The notes: generated from the sequence alone by a model not told the origin. Shown: positions 26,083 to 40,289, counted from the first letter of the stretch. The stretch: 64,000 nt of DNA from Polynucleobacter sp. UK-Kesae-W10 (GCF_018881575.1 NZ_JACVQB010000002.1:124001-188000); one strand, 5' to 3'. Numbers and translations are program-made.

Positions 26083-28143
26083 ATGAGTAATGTCACTTTA
26101 GGCTTGTATTTTGCCTTGGCGTGCGGTGTCCTGGCCGTGGTTTACGGTTTTGTGATGCGCGGCTGGATTTTGAAGCAAAGTACAGGCAACGCCAAAATGC
26201 AAGAAATTGCAGAGGCGATTCAGCAGGGCGCAGCAGCGTATTTATCGCGCCAATATAAAACGATCGCTGTCGTGGGAGCGGTGCTCACCATTCTGATGGC
26301 ACTCTTCTTGGACTTCGCAACGGCCATAGGATTTGTAGTGGGCGCGGTTCTTTCTGGCGCCTGTGGCTTTATTGGGATGAATGTCTCAGTGCGTGCCAAT
26401 GTGCGTACAGCGGAAGCAGCTACCAAAGGAATGAATGAGGCGCTCAATGTGGCATTTAAGGGCGGTGCTATTACCGGTATGTTGGTAGTGGGTCTTGGCC
26501 TTCTTGGTGTTGGCCTCTTCTTCATGTTCTTGGTGTCCATTGGCGCAGGTCAAGACCTCTCCTCAGTCTTGCATCCACTCATTGGTTTGGCTTTCGGTTC
26601 TTCCTTGATTTCGATCTTTGCTCGTCTTGGTGGCGGGATTTTTACGAAAGGTGCTGACGTTGGTGCTGACTTAGTAGGGAAGGTTGAAGCTGGCATTCCG
26701 GAAGATGATCCACGCAATCCTGCAGTGATTGCAGATAACGTAGGTGATAACGTCGGTGACTGCGCAGGTATGGCGGCTGACTTATTTGAAACTTATGCAG
26801 TGACATTGATTGCTACTATGGTCTTGGGTTCCTTGATGGTTGCGGGCGCACCAGTAGCTGCCATCATCTATCCATTGGTGCTTGGCGGGGTATCGATCAT
26901 CGCCTCCATCATCGGCTGCTCATTTGTAAAAGCAACCCCAGGGATGAAGAACGTGATGCCGGCTTTGTATAAGGGCCTGATCATCGCTGGCGGATTGTCA
27001 CTGATCGCCTTCTACTTCGTCACGAATTTCATCATGCCGGATGATGCATTAGGTATCCCTGGAAGCCAGTGGCGTCTGTTTGGTTCAACCATTGTAGGTT
27101 TATTGCTAACTGCCGGTTTGGTCTGGATTACCGAGTACTACACCGGTACGCAATTCAAACCAGTGCAGCACATTGCAGAAGCATCTACTAAAGGTCATGG
27201 CACTAACATCATTGCAGGTCTTGGCATCTCGATGAAGTCAACTGCCTATCCAGTGTTGTTTGTGTGTGCTGCAATCTTCGCTGCTTATTGGTTGGCAGGT
27301 TTATATGGCATTGCGATTGCTGCAACAGCCATGTTGTCCATGGCCGGTATCGTAGTAGCACTTGATGCTTACGGTCCGATTACTGACAATGCTGGTGGTA
27401 TTGCTGAGATGGCAGGTTTGCCACAAGCGGTACGCGATATTACTGATCCATTAGATGCAGTGGGTAACACCACTAAGGCAGTGACCAAGGGTTATGCCAT
27501 TGGCTCTGCTGGCTTAGCTTCCCTCGTGCTCTTTGCCGACTATACCCACGCATTAGAGGGCATTGGTCAGCAGGTGTCGTTTGACCTGTCCAATCACATG
27601 GTGATCATTGGCCTATTTATCGGCGGCATGATTCCGTACTTGTTCGGTGCGATGGCGATGGAAGCAGTTGGTCGCTGTGCTGGCGCCGTAGTAGAAGAAG
27701 TGCGTCGTCAGTTCCGCGAGATCCCTGGAATCATGGAGGGCACCGCTAAGCCTGAGTACGGTAAAGCAGTGGATATGCTCACCTCAGCAGCGATTAAAGA
27801 GATGATCGTTCCTTCACTCCTCCCGGTAGTTGCTCCAATCGTCGTCGGCCTCCTATTGGGACCTGCTGCCTTGGGCGGCCTCTTAATGGGTACGATCGTG
27901 ACTGGACTTTTTGTAGCGATCTCCATGTGTACTGGTGGTGGCGCTTGGGATAATGCGAAGAAATATATTGAAGAAGGAAACTTCGGTGGTAAAGGTTCTG
28001 AAGCGCATAAAGCGGCTGTGACTGGTGACACTGTAGGCGATCCCTACAAAGACACTGCAGGTCCAGCAGTCAATCCATTAATTAAGATCATCAATATTGT
28101 GGCGTTACTTATCGTGCCACTCTTGCCAGTGATCTCACGTTAA
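26083..28143 (+). CDS. hppA: proton-pumping membrane pyrophosphatase, K+-independent type
   Basis: A 686-residue inner membrane protein with about 16 helices. It couples pyrophosphate hydrolysis to H+ export. Substrate-binding motifs are [23 protein letters not shown] and [20 protein letters not shown], both intact. The motif GNTTKA has Lys where K+-dependent enzymes have Ala (GNTTAA), which marks the K+-independent H+ pump. GGGAG lies about 8 bases before ATG 26083. It is divergent from the soluble ppa and ends in a strong terminator. It would recover energy from pyrophosphate when ppa is limited. Confidence 0.95.
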   Translation: MSNVTLGLYFALACGVLAVVYGFVMRGWILKQSTGNAKMQEIAEAIQQGAAAYLSRQYKTIAVVGAVLTILMALFLDFATAIGFVVGAVLSGACGFIGMNVSVRANVRTAEAATKGMNEALNVAFKGGAITGMLVVGLGLLGVGLFFMFLVSIGAGQDLSSVLHPLIGLAFGSSLISIFARLGGGIFTKGADVGADLVGKVEAGIPEDDPRNPAVIADNVGDNVGDCAGMAADLFETYAVTLIATMVLGSLMVAGAPVAAIIYPLVLGGVSIIASIIGCSFVKATPGMKNVMPALYKGLIIAGGLSLIAFYFVTNFIMPDDALGIPGSQWRLFGSTIVGLLLTAGLVWITEYYTGTQFKPVQHIAEASTKGHGTNIIAGLGISMKSTAYPVLFVCAAIFAAYWLAGLYGIAIAATAMLSMAGIVVALDAYGPITDNAGGIAEMAGLPQAVRDITDPLDAVGNTTKAVTKGYAIGSAGLASLVLFADYTHALEGIGQQVSFDLSNHMVIIGLFIGGMIPYLFGAMAMEAVGRCAGAVVEEVRRQFREIPGIMEGTAKPEYGKAVDMLTSAAIKEMIVPSLLPVVAPIVVGLLLGPAALGGLLMGTIVTGLFVAISMCTGGGAWDNAKKYIEEGNFGGKGSEAHKAAVTGDTVGDPYKDTAGPAVNPLIKIINIVALLIVPLLPVISR

Positions 28144-28175
28144 GCAAGATGCAGTAGCAACACAAGGTAACAAAC

Positions 28176-28204
28176 AAAAACGCCTAGCATTGCTAGGCGT
28201 TTTT
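28176..28204. terminator. bidirectional terminator between hppA and trxB
   Basis: AAAAACGCCTAGC (28176-28188), loop ATT, then its exact complement to 28204 with a T-run. Both convergent genes can use it. Confidence 0.92.
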
Positions 28205-28248
28205 TATTGGATACAGAAAACGAAAACAGTAATAGGAAATTAAGAAAA

Positions 28249-31557
<3,309 letters not shown>

Positions 31558-31566
31558 GGCGCTATC

Positions 31567-32250
31567 TTGCAAAGATTCTTATCTGCAGTATTGATTGGTA
31601 TTGCATCAATCACACTCTCTACCTCGGCGTTGGCACAAGGTAGCACTGGATCCGATCAACTGCGTGAGTTTGTGCGTAATTCTAAAACCGCAGAAGGTGA
31701 TTTTGTGCAGCAACAGTTACGCGCACCCAAAGTCAATGAGCCGCAAGATAAGGGTTTAAAAGTTGTTCGTCAAACACAAGGACACTTTGTCTTTCAGCGT
31801 CCAGGTCGTTTTGTTTGGGATACTCAAAAACCGTATGAGCAAAAATTGATTGCCAATGGCAATCAATTGATCTTGTGGGACAAGGATTTAAACCAGGCAA
31901 CCTTTCGTCCGGCAGGGCAAGCATTGGCCTCCACCCCTGCTGCGATTTTGTTTGGTGAAAACTCCCTGGATCAACATTTTGATTTGATCGATGGCGAAGA
32001 GCGTTTGGGGATGAAGTGGGTTGCCCTAGTTCCAAAGAAAGATCCCAATGCTAAAAAGCAAAACGATCTGCCTTACACAAAGATTTCGATTGGAATGAGT
32101 AATGGTTTGCCAAAAGCCTTAGAGCTCATGGATGGCTTAGGCAGCGTAGTTTTGGTGACCCTGGATAAGATCCAGCTCAACGTCAATTTGCCAGCCAATC
32201 GGTTTAATTTCACGCCCCCCGCTGGGGCTGAGGTCTTGCGCTTAAACTAG
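31567..32250 (+). CDS. lolA: outer membrane lipoprotein carrier LolA
   Basis: A 227-residue periplasmic chaperone that carries lipoproteins from LolCDE to LolB. The signal peptide ends near residue 24 (STSALAQG). The LolA half-barrel core is visible in LREFVRNSKTAEGDFVQQ and GHFVFQRPGRFVWDTQKPYEQKLIANGNQLILWDKDLNQA. The start is TTG 31567, 9 bases after ftsK, with AAGG upstream; no better ATG gives a signal peptide. The ftsK-lolA-serS order is the classic proteobacterial one, here without rarA between lolA and serS. Confidence 0.93.
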   Translation: MQRFLSAVLIGIASITLSTSALAQGSTGSDQLREFVRNSKTAEGDFVQQQLRAPKVNEPQDKGLKVVRQTQGHFVFQRPGRFVWDTQKPYEQKLIANGNQLILWDKDLNQATFRPAGQALASTPAAILFGENSLDQHFDLIDGEERLGMKWVALVPKKDPNAKKQNDLPYTKISIGMSNGLPKALELMDGLGSVVLVTLDKIQLNVNLPANRFNFTPPAGAEVLRLN

Positions 32251-32310
32251 AGCCTAGACCCTGATCCCTAAAACTCAGATAGTTCAACCTAAAAACCAAC
32301 CGAGTATTAA

Positions 32311-33621
<1,311 letters not shown>

Positions 33622-33632
33622 TCCTTCAGCAA

Positions 33633-34058
33633 ATGAAATGTGGAATTACACAGTTGAATAGATTCCAATTGTTTGTAGTCTTTTTTTGCGCAGTATTGAG
33701 CTCTCCAAACGTTTTTGCTGTCGATAAAACCTATCGTTGTCAGGTATTAAGTGATGCCTACATCCAAAATAACGGAGAGTTAGCTTTAGTTCGCGATAGC
33801 TCCAGAATTGACCAAGAGTTTGCAGTGGTCAAGAAAACTGGTGAAGTCATCGGGGACGTGATGGATTCACTGAAAAATCCAAAGGTTGTAGCCTACGGTA
33901 GTGACAGTAATTCATATAAAGTCACTTGGATGCAAAAGTCTGTAGGTAAAAATGGAGTCTTTTTAGACTACCTAAATATCGAAGAATCCGCGTATGGAAG
34001 TCAGAAGCCATTTGGATTCTTTTCTGGCAGACTTCTCTTGACGGGCGTCTGCGAGTAA
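33633..34058 (+). CDS. hypothetical exported protein
   Basis: A 141-residue product with a signal peptide (hydrophobic about 12-28, cleavage after VFA). The mature part has two cysteines (in TYRCQVL and the C-terminal TGVCE) that could form a disulfide, and beta-strand-like alternation. I do not recognise a family. It starts 11 bases after serS and may be co-transcribed with it. The start at 33633 is the only ATG that includes the signal peptide. Confidence 0.65.
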   Translation: MKCGITQLNRFQLFVVFFCAVLSSPNVFAVDKTYRCQVLSDAYIQNNGELALVRDSSRIDQEFAVVKKTGEVIGDVMDSLKNPKVVAYGSDSNSYKVTWMQKSVGKNGVFLDYLNIEESAYGSQKPFGFFSGRLLLTGVCE

Positions 34059-34112
34059 GCAATAGCAGAGTTTCAGGCGGTATTGCCATAAAAGCTTTAT
34101 CGTATCAATATC

Positions 34113-34203
<91 letters not shown>

Positions 34204-34232
34204 CTATGCAATCTATTTATAGAGAATTTTTG

Positions 34233-34496
34233 ATGAAGCTCTCACAAGCCCTCTTTATTTCCTGCATCAGTCTTTTTCTTGCGGCCTGTTCCACACCGCC
34301 AAGTCAGTTTGGCGTCTATCAGCAATCTGATGGCACTATTGGAGTGCATGCTCCTAAGGATGCTAAAGAGGATGAAGCTCAAGAGATGGCTCTTGCAGAG
34401 TGCAAGAAGATGGGCAAGCGGAGTGTAACGATTGTCGATAGTCGGAAAACGGTCAACGACCGCTTTCCGATGACTTACATTTACTTATGTAGATAA
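34233..34496 (+). CDS. small lipoprotein, unknown function
   Basis: An 87-residue precursor with a lipoprotein signal: hydrophobic core and lipobox L16-A-A-C19. The mature part is about 69 residues, with a middle Lys/Asp/Glu-rich stretch and two more cysteines (AECKKMG and YLCR at the end). The open frame extends upstream into tRNA-Ser, but that part cannot be coding; ATG 34233 gives the proper signal. It lies 30 bases after tRNA-Ser. No family recognised. Confidence 0.72.
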   Translation: MKLSQALFISCISLFLAACSTPPSQFGVYQQSDGTIGVHAPKDAKEDEAQEMALAECKKMGKRSVTIVDSRKTVNDRFPMTYIYLCR

Positions 34497-34520
34497 ATCT
34501 TTAAGAGATTAGGGCGCTAA

Positions 34521-35366
34521 TTAGCTTAGCAACCACTTCTTAATAGATTTATTCACACACATGGCATCTAAGGCGAGACCGAAGAACTCGGAGCCATTGG
34601 TGACCATGCTTTCAATAGCTTCAACTTTGCCAGATTTGATGCCACGCAAGTAAGTTGCTGCACGATAACGTAAGAAGTGCTCTGTTTCGCCTTCTTCATT
34701 TTCGGTAGAGCAAAGTTCTAAGCTACCATAGCGGGTTTCTGGGTTGATATTGAGAATTGAAAGGCTCAAGGCGCCAACCAACTTCTCAGGCACAGGAATC
34801 GGTACGTAACTGTATAGAGAAATCAACATCTCTTGTTCATCTACTTCGATAATGTGATCGATATCCAGAACATCTTGCTCGGTTAATTCGGTTTCACCAG
34901 AATCACCACCGCCAAATGTGGACTCAAACTGCAACATCGCAGTATTGCTGCCTTTGGAGATTTCAATCATGTCAGGGTAGCCAAGCAATCCTTTCCACCA
35001 ATACATCAACGAGAAAGTGCAAGGCTTCACTTCGACCAAACCTTTATTGGTCGATTTTGCAAAGTACAAGCCGTAAAACTCATCATCTTGCTCAAGGCCG
35101 TATTGATCGACCTTGGGTGATTTAGAAGCAGCAGTTTTGGATACTTTTTTTGCTACTTTTTTAGCTGCTGGCTTTTTGGCTGCAGGCTTCTTAGCCGGAG
35201 CTTTTTTGGCAACCACTTTTTTGGTGGCTGGTTTCACTACCTTCTTCACTGTCTTTTTGGCTACTGCTTTTTTAGCGGCAACTTTCTTGACGGCTTTCTT
35301 TGCGGGGGCTTTTTTTACCACCTTGGTAGCTACTTTCTTTATTGCTGGAGACTTCTTTGTAGCCAT
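34521..35366 (-). CDS. histone-H1-like Lys/Ala tail fused to a globular domain
   Basis: A 281-residue protein. Residues 1-85 are almost only Lys, Ala, Val, Pro and Thr in AKKA/APAKK-type repeats, like bacterial histone H1-like DNA-binding tails. Residues about 90-281 form an acidic globular domain; its later part (SLSILNINPETRYGSLELC, then FLRYRAATYLRGIKSG) resembles the YbjN fold. The tail would bind DNA or another polyanion. The combination is unusual. Because the tail is repetitive, its length may vary between strains. A long inverted repeat lies in its upstream region. The function is unknown. Confidence 0.75.
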   Translation of the reverse strand: MATKKSPAIKKVATKVVKKAPAKKAVKKVAAKKAVAKKTVKKVVKPATKKVVAKKAPAKKPAAKKPAAKKVAKKVSKTAASKSPKVDQYGLEQDDEFYGLYFAKSTNKGLVEVKPCTFSLMYWWKGLLGYPDMIEISKGSNTAMLQFESTFGGGDSGETELTEQDVLDIDHIIEVDEQEMLISLYSYVPIPVPEKLVGALSLSILNINPETRYGSLELCSTENEEGETEHFLRYRAATYLRGIKSGKVEAIESMVTNGSEFFGLALDAMCVNKSIKKWLLS

Positions 35367-35399
35367 GGTTTATTACCCTTCCTTTTGGTAGTTAATGTG

Positions 35400-35453
35400 C
35401 CTAAGCACCTGTCCATATTACTGCAATTTCTTACAGGAATGATCGTGCTTAGG
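35400..35453. promoter_or_regulatory. long inverted repeat upstream of the H1-like gene
   Basis: CCTAAGCAC (35400-35408) and GTGCTTAGG (35445-35453) are perfect inverted repeats 36 bases apart; CTGT (35409-35412) and ACAG (35433-35436) continue the pairing inside. It lies 34 bases upstream of the H1-like start (minus strand) and 136 bases before the YdcH start (plus strand). No T-run follows, so a leader structure or an operator is more likely than a terminator. Confidence 0.5.
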
Positions 35454-35588
35454 TGGGGATTGTCCTCTTGATTACAAGGGCGAAAGAGAAAATAAAAATT
35501 CTAGAAAAGATATTGTTCTCTTAAGATGGCATTGATACACTGGAAATGCGCTCTAAACGCAATCTCAATATTTCAACTGAAAGAGTCT

Positions 35589-35807
35589 ATGTTTCCAGAA
35601 TATCGCGAATTAATTAGCAAATTAAAGACAACAGACCGTCACTTTTCACATCTATTTGATAAACATAACAATCTAGATGCCAAGATCTTGCGTATGGAAG
35701 ATCACAAGGAGCCAAGTACTCCCGAAGAGATTGAGACTTTGAAGAAAGAGAAGCTGCTGTTAAAAGACCAGATTTATGCCGTTTTAAAGAAGGCTAGCGG
35801 TACTTAA
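35589..35807 (+). CDS. YdcH family protein (DUF465)
   Basis: A 72-residue helical protein that starts MFPEYRELISKLK, the standard YdcH beginning, so I place the start at ATG 35589 although the frame is open further upstream. The middle and end form a charged coiled coil (HLFDKHNNLDAKILRMED, then EIETLKKEKLLLKDQI). YdcH-type proteins are small cytoplasmic proteins of unclear role. Its last four bases overlap the end of the convergent yjdM gene. Confidence 0.85.
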   Translation: MFPEYRELISKLKTTDRHFSHLFDKHNNLDAKILRMEDHKEPSTPEEIETLKKEKLLLKDQIYAVLKKASGT

Positions 35808-36145
35808 GCTTTTTTCAGGAAGCAGGCTTTCAATAGCATATTGCCTGCTTCTGTTTTGCAGTCCACCTCATGGTCACCGGAGACCAAGCGAATCCCTTTA
35901 ATTTTGGTGCCCACTTTGAGGGTCGTGGAAGAGCCTTTTACTTTGAGGTCCTTAATTAAGGTGACCGTATCGCCATCAGCCAGCAAATTGCCGTTGGCGT
36001 CTTTCACAATCAAGCCAACTTCCTCCTCAATAGCCGCAGTCATAGGCCATTCGTGACCGCATTGGGCGCAAACATAGTTCTCGCCATCCGGGTAGGTCAT
36101 ATCTTCCTGGCAGGCAGGGCATTTAGGGAGGTTATCTGTACTCAT
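35804..36145 (-). CDS. yjdM: PhnA/YjdM family zinc-ribbon protein
   Basis: A 113-residue cytoplasmic protein. The N-terminal zinc ribbon has CPAC (9-12) and CAQC (27-30), followed by the PhnA domain with the typical DANGNLLADGDTVTLIKDLKVKGSS. Despite the old name, this family does not have proven phosphonoacetate hydrolase activity. It is a single gene, convergent with ydcH and divergent from the AsmA gene. Confidence 0.9.
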   Translation of the reverse strand: MSTDNLPKCPACQEDMTYPDGENYVCAQCGHEWPMTAAIEEEVGLIVKDANGNLLADGDTVTLIKDLKVKGSSTTLKVGTKIKGIRLVSGDHEVDCKTEAGNMLLKACFLKKA

Positions 36146-36184
36146 AGGCCTTATTTTAGTCGACCGATTTAGAATGGCTCAGAT

Positions 36185-37999
36185 ATGAATAAAACGGTCA
36201 AAATTAGCCTACTCGTTCTCTTGTCAATCCTCTGCGTAGGAAGCTTAGCGATTTGGGCGGCAGCCTCTTTCATCAAGCCCGAACAGCTGGCAAGATTGCT
36301 TAGCAGCACCGTCAAAGAGTCGACTGGACGTGATTTGACTATTAAGGGAGCCGTAGGTCTTAAGCTCTTTCCCTCTCTTGGCATTACTGCCGATCAAGTA
36401 GCGTTGAGTAACGCCTCTTGGGCAAAAGATGCTGAGATGTTGACGGTAAAGCATCTCGAGATGGACATTGAGATTCTTCCGCTATTAAAGAGCGATGTTT
36501 CTTTTAACACCATCATCTTGAGTGGTGCACACTTATTTCTGGAAACCAATCGAGCAGGTCAAGCAAATTGGGACTTCACTACTCCAGTAACCGCCCCTCA
36601 AACAGCCAATACCTCAAAATCTTCTGTAGCTAACAGCCCAACTAATAATCAGATTGATCCCGTCAGAATTAAAAATTTGGTGATGAGTGATGCCCATATT
36701 CATTACCATGGGTTTGGTTCGCCAGTAAAGCAGATTGAGATTCCTAAATTATCTTTGGTTGGTAGTACTAGCAAGACTGCAATTGATGGACAAGTGCAAT
36801 ACGCCGATTATCAATTGGGCATTAAGGGCGGGGTAGGCAATCTCCATGACGCTCTGAATAACTGGAATACAAGCCCAGTAAAAATGAAGGTCGATTTGGC
36901 TTTGACAGTGAATGGTAAAACGATAGATATCACTGGAGATCTGGATAAAAAACCTGCGGTTCTCCCAAGCTTTGATCTCAGTCTTAGCTCTAAAGCCTTT
37001 GAGATCACCTCTTTGGCTGGCGGCGCTGCTCTGGCAGGCTCCAGTAAAGGTGACTCCCGTACATCCCCATCTGCAAAATCCTCAGATCAATACTTCTTTA
37101 GCGCAGAGGATTTGCCGTTTGATGCGCTTCCGGTGGCTAACGGCAAGCTCGCTCTCAAGATCGATCAGTTGAGCTTTCCAGGTCACGTACCGCTGACTGG
37201 CGTGAAGGGTAATATCGCCTTTGATGGTCCGCGTATCGCAATCAGCGACCTCGCTTTTGGGCTTGGCAAAGGAAGTGCTCAAGTGCAGGGCAGTCTATCT
37301 CAGTTCCAAGGAGCAAGTCCCGCTATTGCCATTAAAGGTCTGGCAAAAGGTTTTACTTTGGAGCAGCTTATGGACGCTGTAGACTCGAGCACCAAGGTAA
37401 AAGGGGGCGACTCGGAAGTGGCTTTCAATTTACGCGGTACCGGTAAGTCGATGCATCAGATAGCAAGCAATACCAATGGTGCTGTGCAGGTGACCGTAGG
37501 CAAGGGGAGTTTAGATTCGCGCTTCATTGATCGTGGTGGCGACTTATTTATCACGATCGTTAATGCAATTAATCCACTGCGAAAAGCAACCGATCAAACG
37601 GCATTAGAGTGCGCTGTGATTTATCTACCCATCAATAATGGTCAGGTGACCATCAATGATTCAATTGGAATCGTAACTGACCGCTTAGATGTCGTTTTTT
37701 CTGGATCAGTTGACCTTAAAACAGAGGCTTTGAATATCAAGATCGACCCTCGAGAAAAATCTGGTCTCACAACGGGCTTAAATTTAGCGGGCTTAGTGAA
37801 GATGCAAGGCACCTTGCTTCATCCAGCGACAGGCGTCAATAAAGAGGGCGTGGTGAATAGCGCCGTGTCTATTGGTTTGGGTATTTTGACTGGGGGAGCC
37901 ACCTTAGTGGCAGAAAACGCCAGGTCTATCGCGACCAAATCAACGCCGTGTAAAACAGCGTTCCACGCTTGGTCGGATATTTATCCTGGCGCGAACTAG
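36185..37999 (+). CDS. AsmA family protein
   Basis: A 604-residue protein with one N-terminal membrane helix (about 7-28) and a long periplasmic beta-rich body. The AsmA pattern is visible at the front (TGRDLTIKGAVGLKLFPSLGITADQVALSNASWA) and in the C-terminal conserved block (about 415-540, DSRFIDRGGDLFITIVNAINP and INDSIGIVTDRLDVVFSGSVDLKTEALNI). AsmA-like proteins form bridge-like structures and are linked to phospholipid transport and outer membrane homeostasis. It starts 39 bases from the divergent yjdM gene and is followed 4 bases later by a convergent gene. Confidence 0.9.
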   Translation: MNKTVKISLLVLLSILCVGSLAIWAAASFIKPEQLARLLSSTVKESTGRDLTIKGAVGLKLFPSLGITADQVALSNASWAKDAEMLTVKHLEMDIEILPLLKSDVSFNTIILSGAHLFLETNRAGQANWDFTTPVTAPQTANTSKSSVANSPTNNQIDPVRIKNLVMSDAHIHYHGFGSPVKQIEIPKLSLVGSTSKTAIDGQVQYADYQLGIKGGVGNLHDALNNWNTSPVKMKVDLALTVNGKTIDITGDLDKKPAVLPSFDLSLSSKAFEITSLAGGAALAGSSKGDSRTSPSAKSSDQYFFSAEDLPFDALPVANGKLALKIDQLSFPGHVPLTGVKGNIAFDGPRIAISDLAFGLGKGSAQVQGSLSQFQGASPAIAIKGLAKGFTLEQLMDAVDSSTKVKGGDSEVAFNLRGTGKSMHQIASNTNGAVQVTVGKGSLDSRFIDRGGDLFITIVNAINPLRKATDQTALECAVIYLPINNGQVTINDSIGIVTDRLDVVFSGSVDLKTEALNIKIDPREKSGLTTGLNLAGLVKMQGTLLHPATGVNKEGVVNSAVSIGLGILTGGATLVAENARSIATKSTPCKTAFHAWSDIYPGAN

Positions 38000-38003
38000 C
38001 TTT

Positions 38004-38351
38004 TTAGAATACGAGGCCGCTGACAAATAAGCTGAACAAAGAAATAAAGATACTGGCAAAGAAGGCGGTCCAGAAGCTAGAGATCGTAAAGCCGCTGACC
38101 AAAGCAGAAACGAGCATCAGCACTAGTGCATTCACAACTAGTAGGAATAGACCCATCGTTACCACGGTTAAAGGTAGGGTGAGTAATACCAGGAGTGGCT
38201 TGACGATCGCATTTGCAAAACCCAGTACCAATGCGGCGATTAATAGCGAGCCACCGTCAGCAAACTTGAGGCCGCTAAAAATATAACTCGCTACCCAAAG
38301 AGACAAAGAAGTTAAGCCCCACTGGACTAGAAAAAGTGTTAGGTTACCCAT
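38004..38351 (-). CDS. YvlD/phage-holin-4-type membrane protein
   Basis: A 115-residue protein with four membrane helices and the family pattern in LVLGFANAIVKPLLVLLTLPLTVVTMGLFLLVVNALVL. Databases call this family phage holin superfamily IV, but such genes occur widely outside phages and no phage gene is near. Its role in the envelope is unknown. The stop is four bases from the AsmA stop on the other strand. Confidence 0.88.
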   Translation of the reverse strand: MGNLTLFLVQWGLTSLSLWVASYIFSGLKFADGGSLLIAALVLGFANAIVKPLLVLLTLPLTVVTMGLFLLVVNALVLMLVSALVSGFTISSFWTAFFASIFISLFSLFVSGLVF

Positions 38352-38410
38352 GGTCGATTCCTTTTGCTGGTGATTAATCGTTGGTATTGCTTAGATATGG
38401 TATCAGTCCC

Positions 38411-38611
38411 TTAATAATGGGGGGGAATTTCATCTTTAAGGCTGCCACCGCCTCCGCCAGTGCTACTGGCTTGCTCCTTGATCGCTTTGAGCTCGCGATA
38501 TAGGAACTCAATCTGCTGCTGTTGTTTGTAAACGGTCTCATTGAGTTTTTCAATAAGGTCTTCTGTAAAGCTCAGTTTTATTTCAAGATTGGTAATGCGC
38601 TCTTCGGACAT
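38411..38611 (-). CDS. slyX: SlyX family protein
   Basis: A 66-residue coiled-coil protein: ERITNLEIKLSFTEDLIEKLNETVYKQQQQIEFLYRELKAIKEQ, then GGGGG and the typical ending DEIPPHY. SlyX is a small cytoplasmic protein of unknown function, often near slyD or fkpA. It is 13 bases downstream of the DUF1653 gene and likely in the same transcript. Confidence 0.93.
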   Translation of the reverse strand: MSEERITNLEIKLSFTEDLIEKLNETVYKQQQQIEFLYRELKAIKEQASSTGGGGGSLKDEIPPHY

Positions 38612-38624
38612 GGATGAGCCCTCC

Positions 38625-38846
38625 TTATTCTGGAATTAATTCAAAGCGGCCATCTTCCATTTCCGCTTGAGGTCTAATCCAAAAATCGTGTGATTGCAGC
38701 GATTCATAGACGTAGGCTGGCTCGAGAGATGCTTCCACGTTGGCTAGCAATACGACCTTATAAAAACCACCGGTTTTTAGATGCCTGAGTTTGGTACCTG
38801 GCTTGAAGAGGCCGTCATCAGGATTCGCCATTTTGGGTTTACTCAT
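38625..38846 (-). CDS. DUF1653 protein
   Basis: A 73-residue protein whose core GTKLRHLKTGGFYKVVLLANVEASLEPAYVYESL and FWIRPQAEMEDGRFELI matches DUF1653, a small beta-barrel-like domain. I choose the start at 38846 (MSKPKM), because the upstream ATG at 38882 would overlap the divergent luciferase-like gene. Function unknown. It probably forms a short operon with slyX. Confidence 0.82.
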   Translation of the reverse strand: MSKPKMANPDDGLFKPGTKLRHLKTGGFYKVVLLANVEASLEPAYVYESLQSHDFWIRPQAEMEDGRFELIPE

Positions 38847-38875
38847 AAATCGAACTTTCTCAGTATGATTTGGTG

Positions 38876-39874
38876 ATGGCAAATTCCATCCCGTACTCCA
38901 TTCTAGATATATCTCCCATTCCCCAGGGTTTTACTGCTGCTGATGCCTTGCGCAACTCCTTGGATGTGGCCCAGCATGCTGAGAAGTGGGGCTACACGCG
39001 CTATTGGGTGGCTGAGCATCACAATATGACGGGCAATGCCAGCTCCGCAACAGCAGTCCTCTTAGGTTATCTGGCTGCTGGTACCAGTCGCATCAAATTG
39101 GGTTCTGGTGGCGTGATGTTGCCTAACCATGCCCCATTGGTGATTGCTGAGCAATTTGGGACCTTGGAGTCGATTTATCCGGGCCGCATCGAGTTGGGTC
39201 TGGGAAGGGCGCCTGGAACAGACCAAGTGACCGCAAGAGCATTGCGCCGTGATTTATTGGGCAGTGATGATCGCTTTCCGCAAGATGTACGAGAGCTGCA
39301 ACATTATTTTGGTCCTATACAAGAGGGGCAGTCAGTCAAAGCGATTCCGGGTGCCAATACCCATGTACCAATTTGGATTTTGGGTTCCAGTCTGTATGGT
39401 GCCCAATTGGCAGCACATTTCGGATTGCCTTATGCCTTTGCATCCCACTTTGCGCCGGACCACTTGCTAGAAGCTATGTCAATTTATCGGGAGTTATTCA
39501 AGCCCTCTGCGCAATTAGCTAAGCCTTATAGTGCCTTTGTCATGAATGTAGTGGCGGCTGATACCGACGAGAAGGCGCAACATCTCTTTACGACGTTGCA
39601 GCAAAACGTGGTGCGCATGCGGCGCAATACCCGTGGTCAGTTGCCACCCCCAATTGAAGATCTCGATGCATTTTGTGAACCCCATGAGCAAGCCGCCGCC
39701 GCCCATACCCTGCAGTGCTCGGTAGTCGGCTCGCGCGAGACAGTTCAAAAGGGAATGCGCACATGGCTGGATCGTACCGGTGCAAATGAAATATTGTTCA
39801 CAGGCCAAATCTTTGACCATCAAGCTCGGCTCAGGTCATTTGAGATTGCGGCACAGGCAGCCCAAGGGCTATAA
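38876..39874 (+). CDS. LLM-class flavin-dependent oxidoreductase
   Basis: A 332-residue luciferase-like monooxygenase with a TIM barrel fold. It resembles the E. coli YhbW type; the front [11 protein letters not shown] and the segment [59 protein letters not shown] are characteristic. It would use FMNH2 or F420-like reduced flavin and O2; the substrate is unknown. I place the start at ATG 38876; GTG and TTG codons directly before it are in frame. The 3' end overlaps the PIN gene by 6 bases on the other strand. Confidence 0.9.
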   Translation: MANSIPYSILDISPIPQGFTAADALRNSLDVAQHAEKWGYTRYWVAEHHNMTGNASSATAVLLGYLAAGTSRIKLGSGGVMLPNHAPLVIAEQFGTLESIYPGRIELGLGRAPGTDQVTARALRRDLLGSDDRFPQDVRELQHYFGPIQEGQSVKAIPGANTHVPIWILGSSLYGAQLAAHFGLPYAFASHFAPDHLLEAMSIYRELFKPSAQLAKPYSAFVMNVVAADTDEKAQHLFTTLQQNVVRMRRNTRGQLPPPIEDLDAFCEPHEQAAAAHTLQCSVVGSRETVQKGMRTWLDRTGANEILFTGQIFDHQARLRSFEIAAQAAQGL

Positions 39875-40279
39875 AGCGTTGTAATCGGATGTAATCAGGA
39901 TATTGTCTTGGGAAGCTTTATGCGCCAACCTTAAGAGGGCATTGTCTTTGCTAATTAAAATGCATGGCCTAGCGGTGTAGGCTAGGTTTAAAAAGACCTG
40001 ATCATCCGGATCCTGGCATTGCCAAGGTGCTAGCTTCAGATCCGCATCTTTCAACACGTGAGCGAGTGACTGCCATTCGCGTAATCGGCTTTCCTGCTCA
40101 ACCGGTTCAAGCGCAAAGAGCGGACGACTGATGACATCAGCAAATTCTTCCAGTGTTTTTGGGGTTGCCAGCGCATTAAGCTGTTTCTCAATTAATGCTT
40201 GCTTAAGATGAATTGCCCTAAAGTCATTAAAGACAAAGATATCTAACAAGACATTGGTATCAAAGACTACAGACTTCAT
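39869..40279 (-). CDS. PIN-domain ribonuclease, putative toxin
   Basis: A 136-residue protein of the PIN family annotated as toxin component of a toxin-antitoxin system. Acidic catalytic residues are visible in [10 protein letters not shown] (Asp7 region), in the helix LEEFADVI, and in [11 protein letters not shown] with a last Asp in LISKDNALL. These form the Mg2+ site of an RNase. No antitoxin gene lies next to it: the upstream neighbour is yaeQ, 10 bases away. It may be an orphan or a housekeeping PIN protein. Confidence 0.85.
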   Translation of the reverse strand: MKSVVFDTNVLLDIFVFNDFRAIHLKQALIEKQLNALATPKTLEEFADVISRPLFALEPVEQESRLREWQSLAHVLKDADLKLAPWQCQDPDDQVFLNLAYTARPCILISKDNALLRLAHKASQDNILITSDYNAL

Positions 40280-40289
40280 GGGTGAAGGC

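Noticed and set aside
34516..34525. GCTAATTAGC, similar to the arms of the ATTAGC-N6-GCTAAT palindrome.
   Set aside because: The half-sites are in the opposite order and without the 6-base spacer, and it overlaps the stop of a gene.
35113..35391. Hydrophobic 92-codon frame opposite the Lys/Ala tail.
   Set aside because: It is the mirror of AAG/GCN codon repeats, which read as Phe/Leu/Ala on the other strand; no ribosome site.
38004..38351. Phage remnant because of the holin-like annotation.
   Set aside because: The YvlD family is a common chromosomal membrane family and no phage gene is near.
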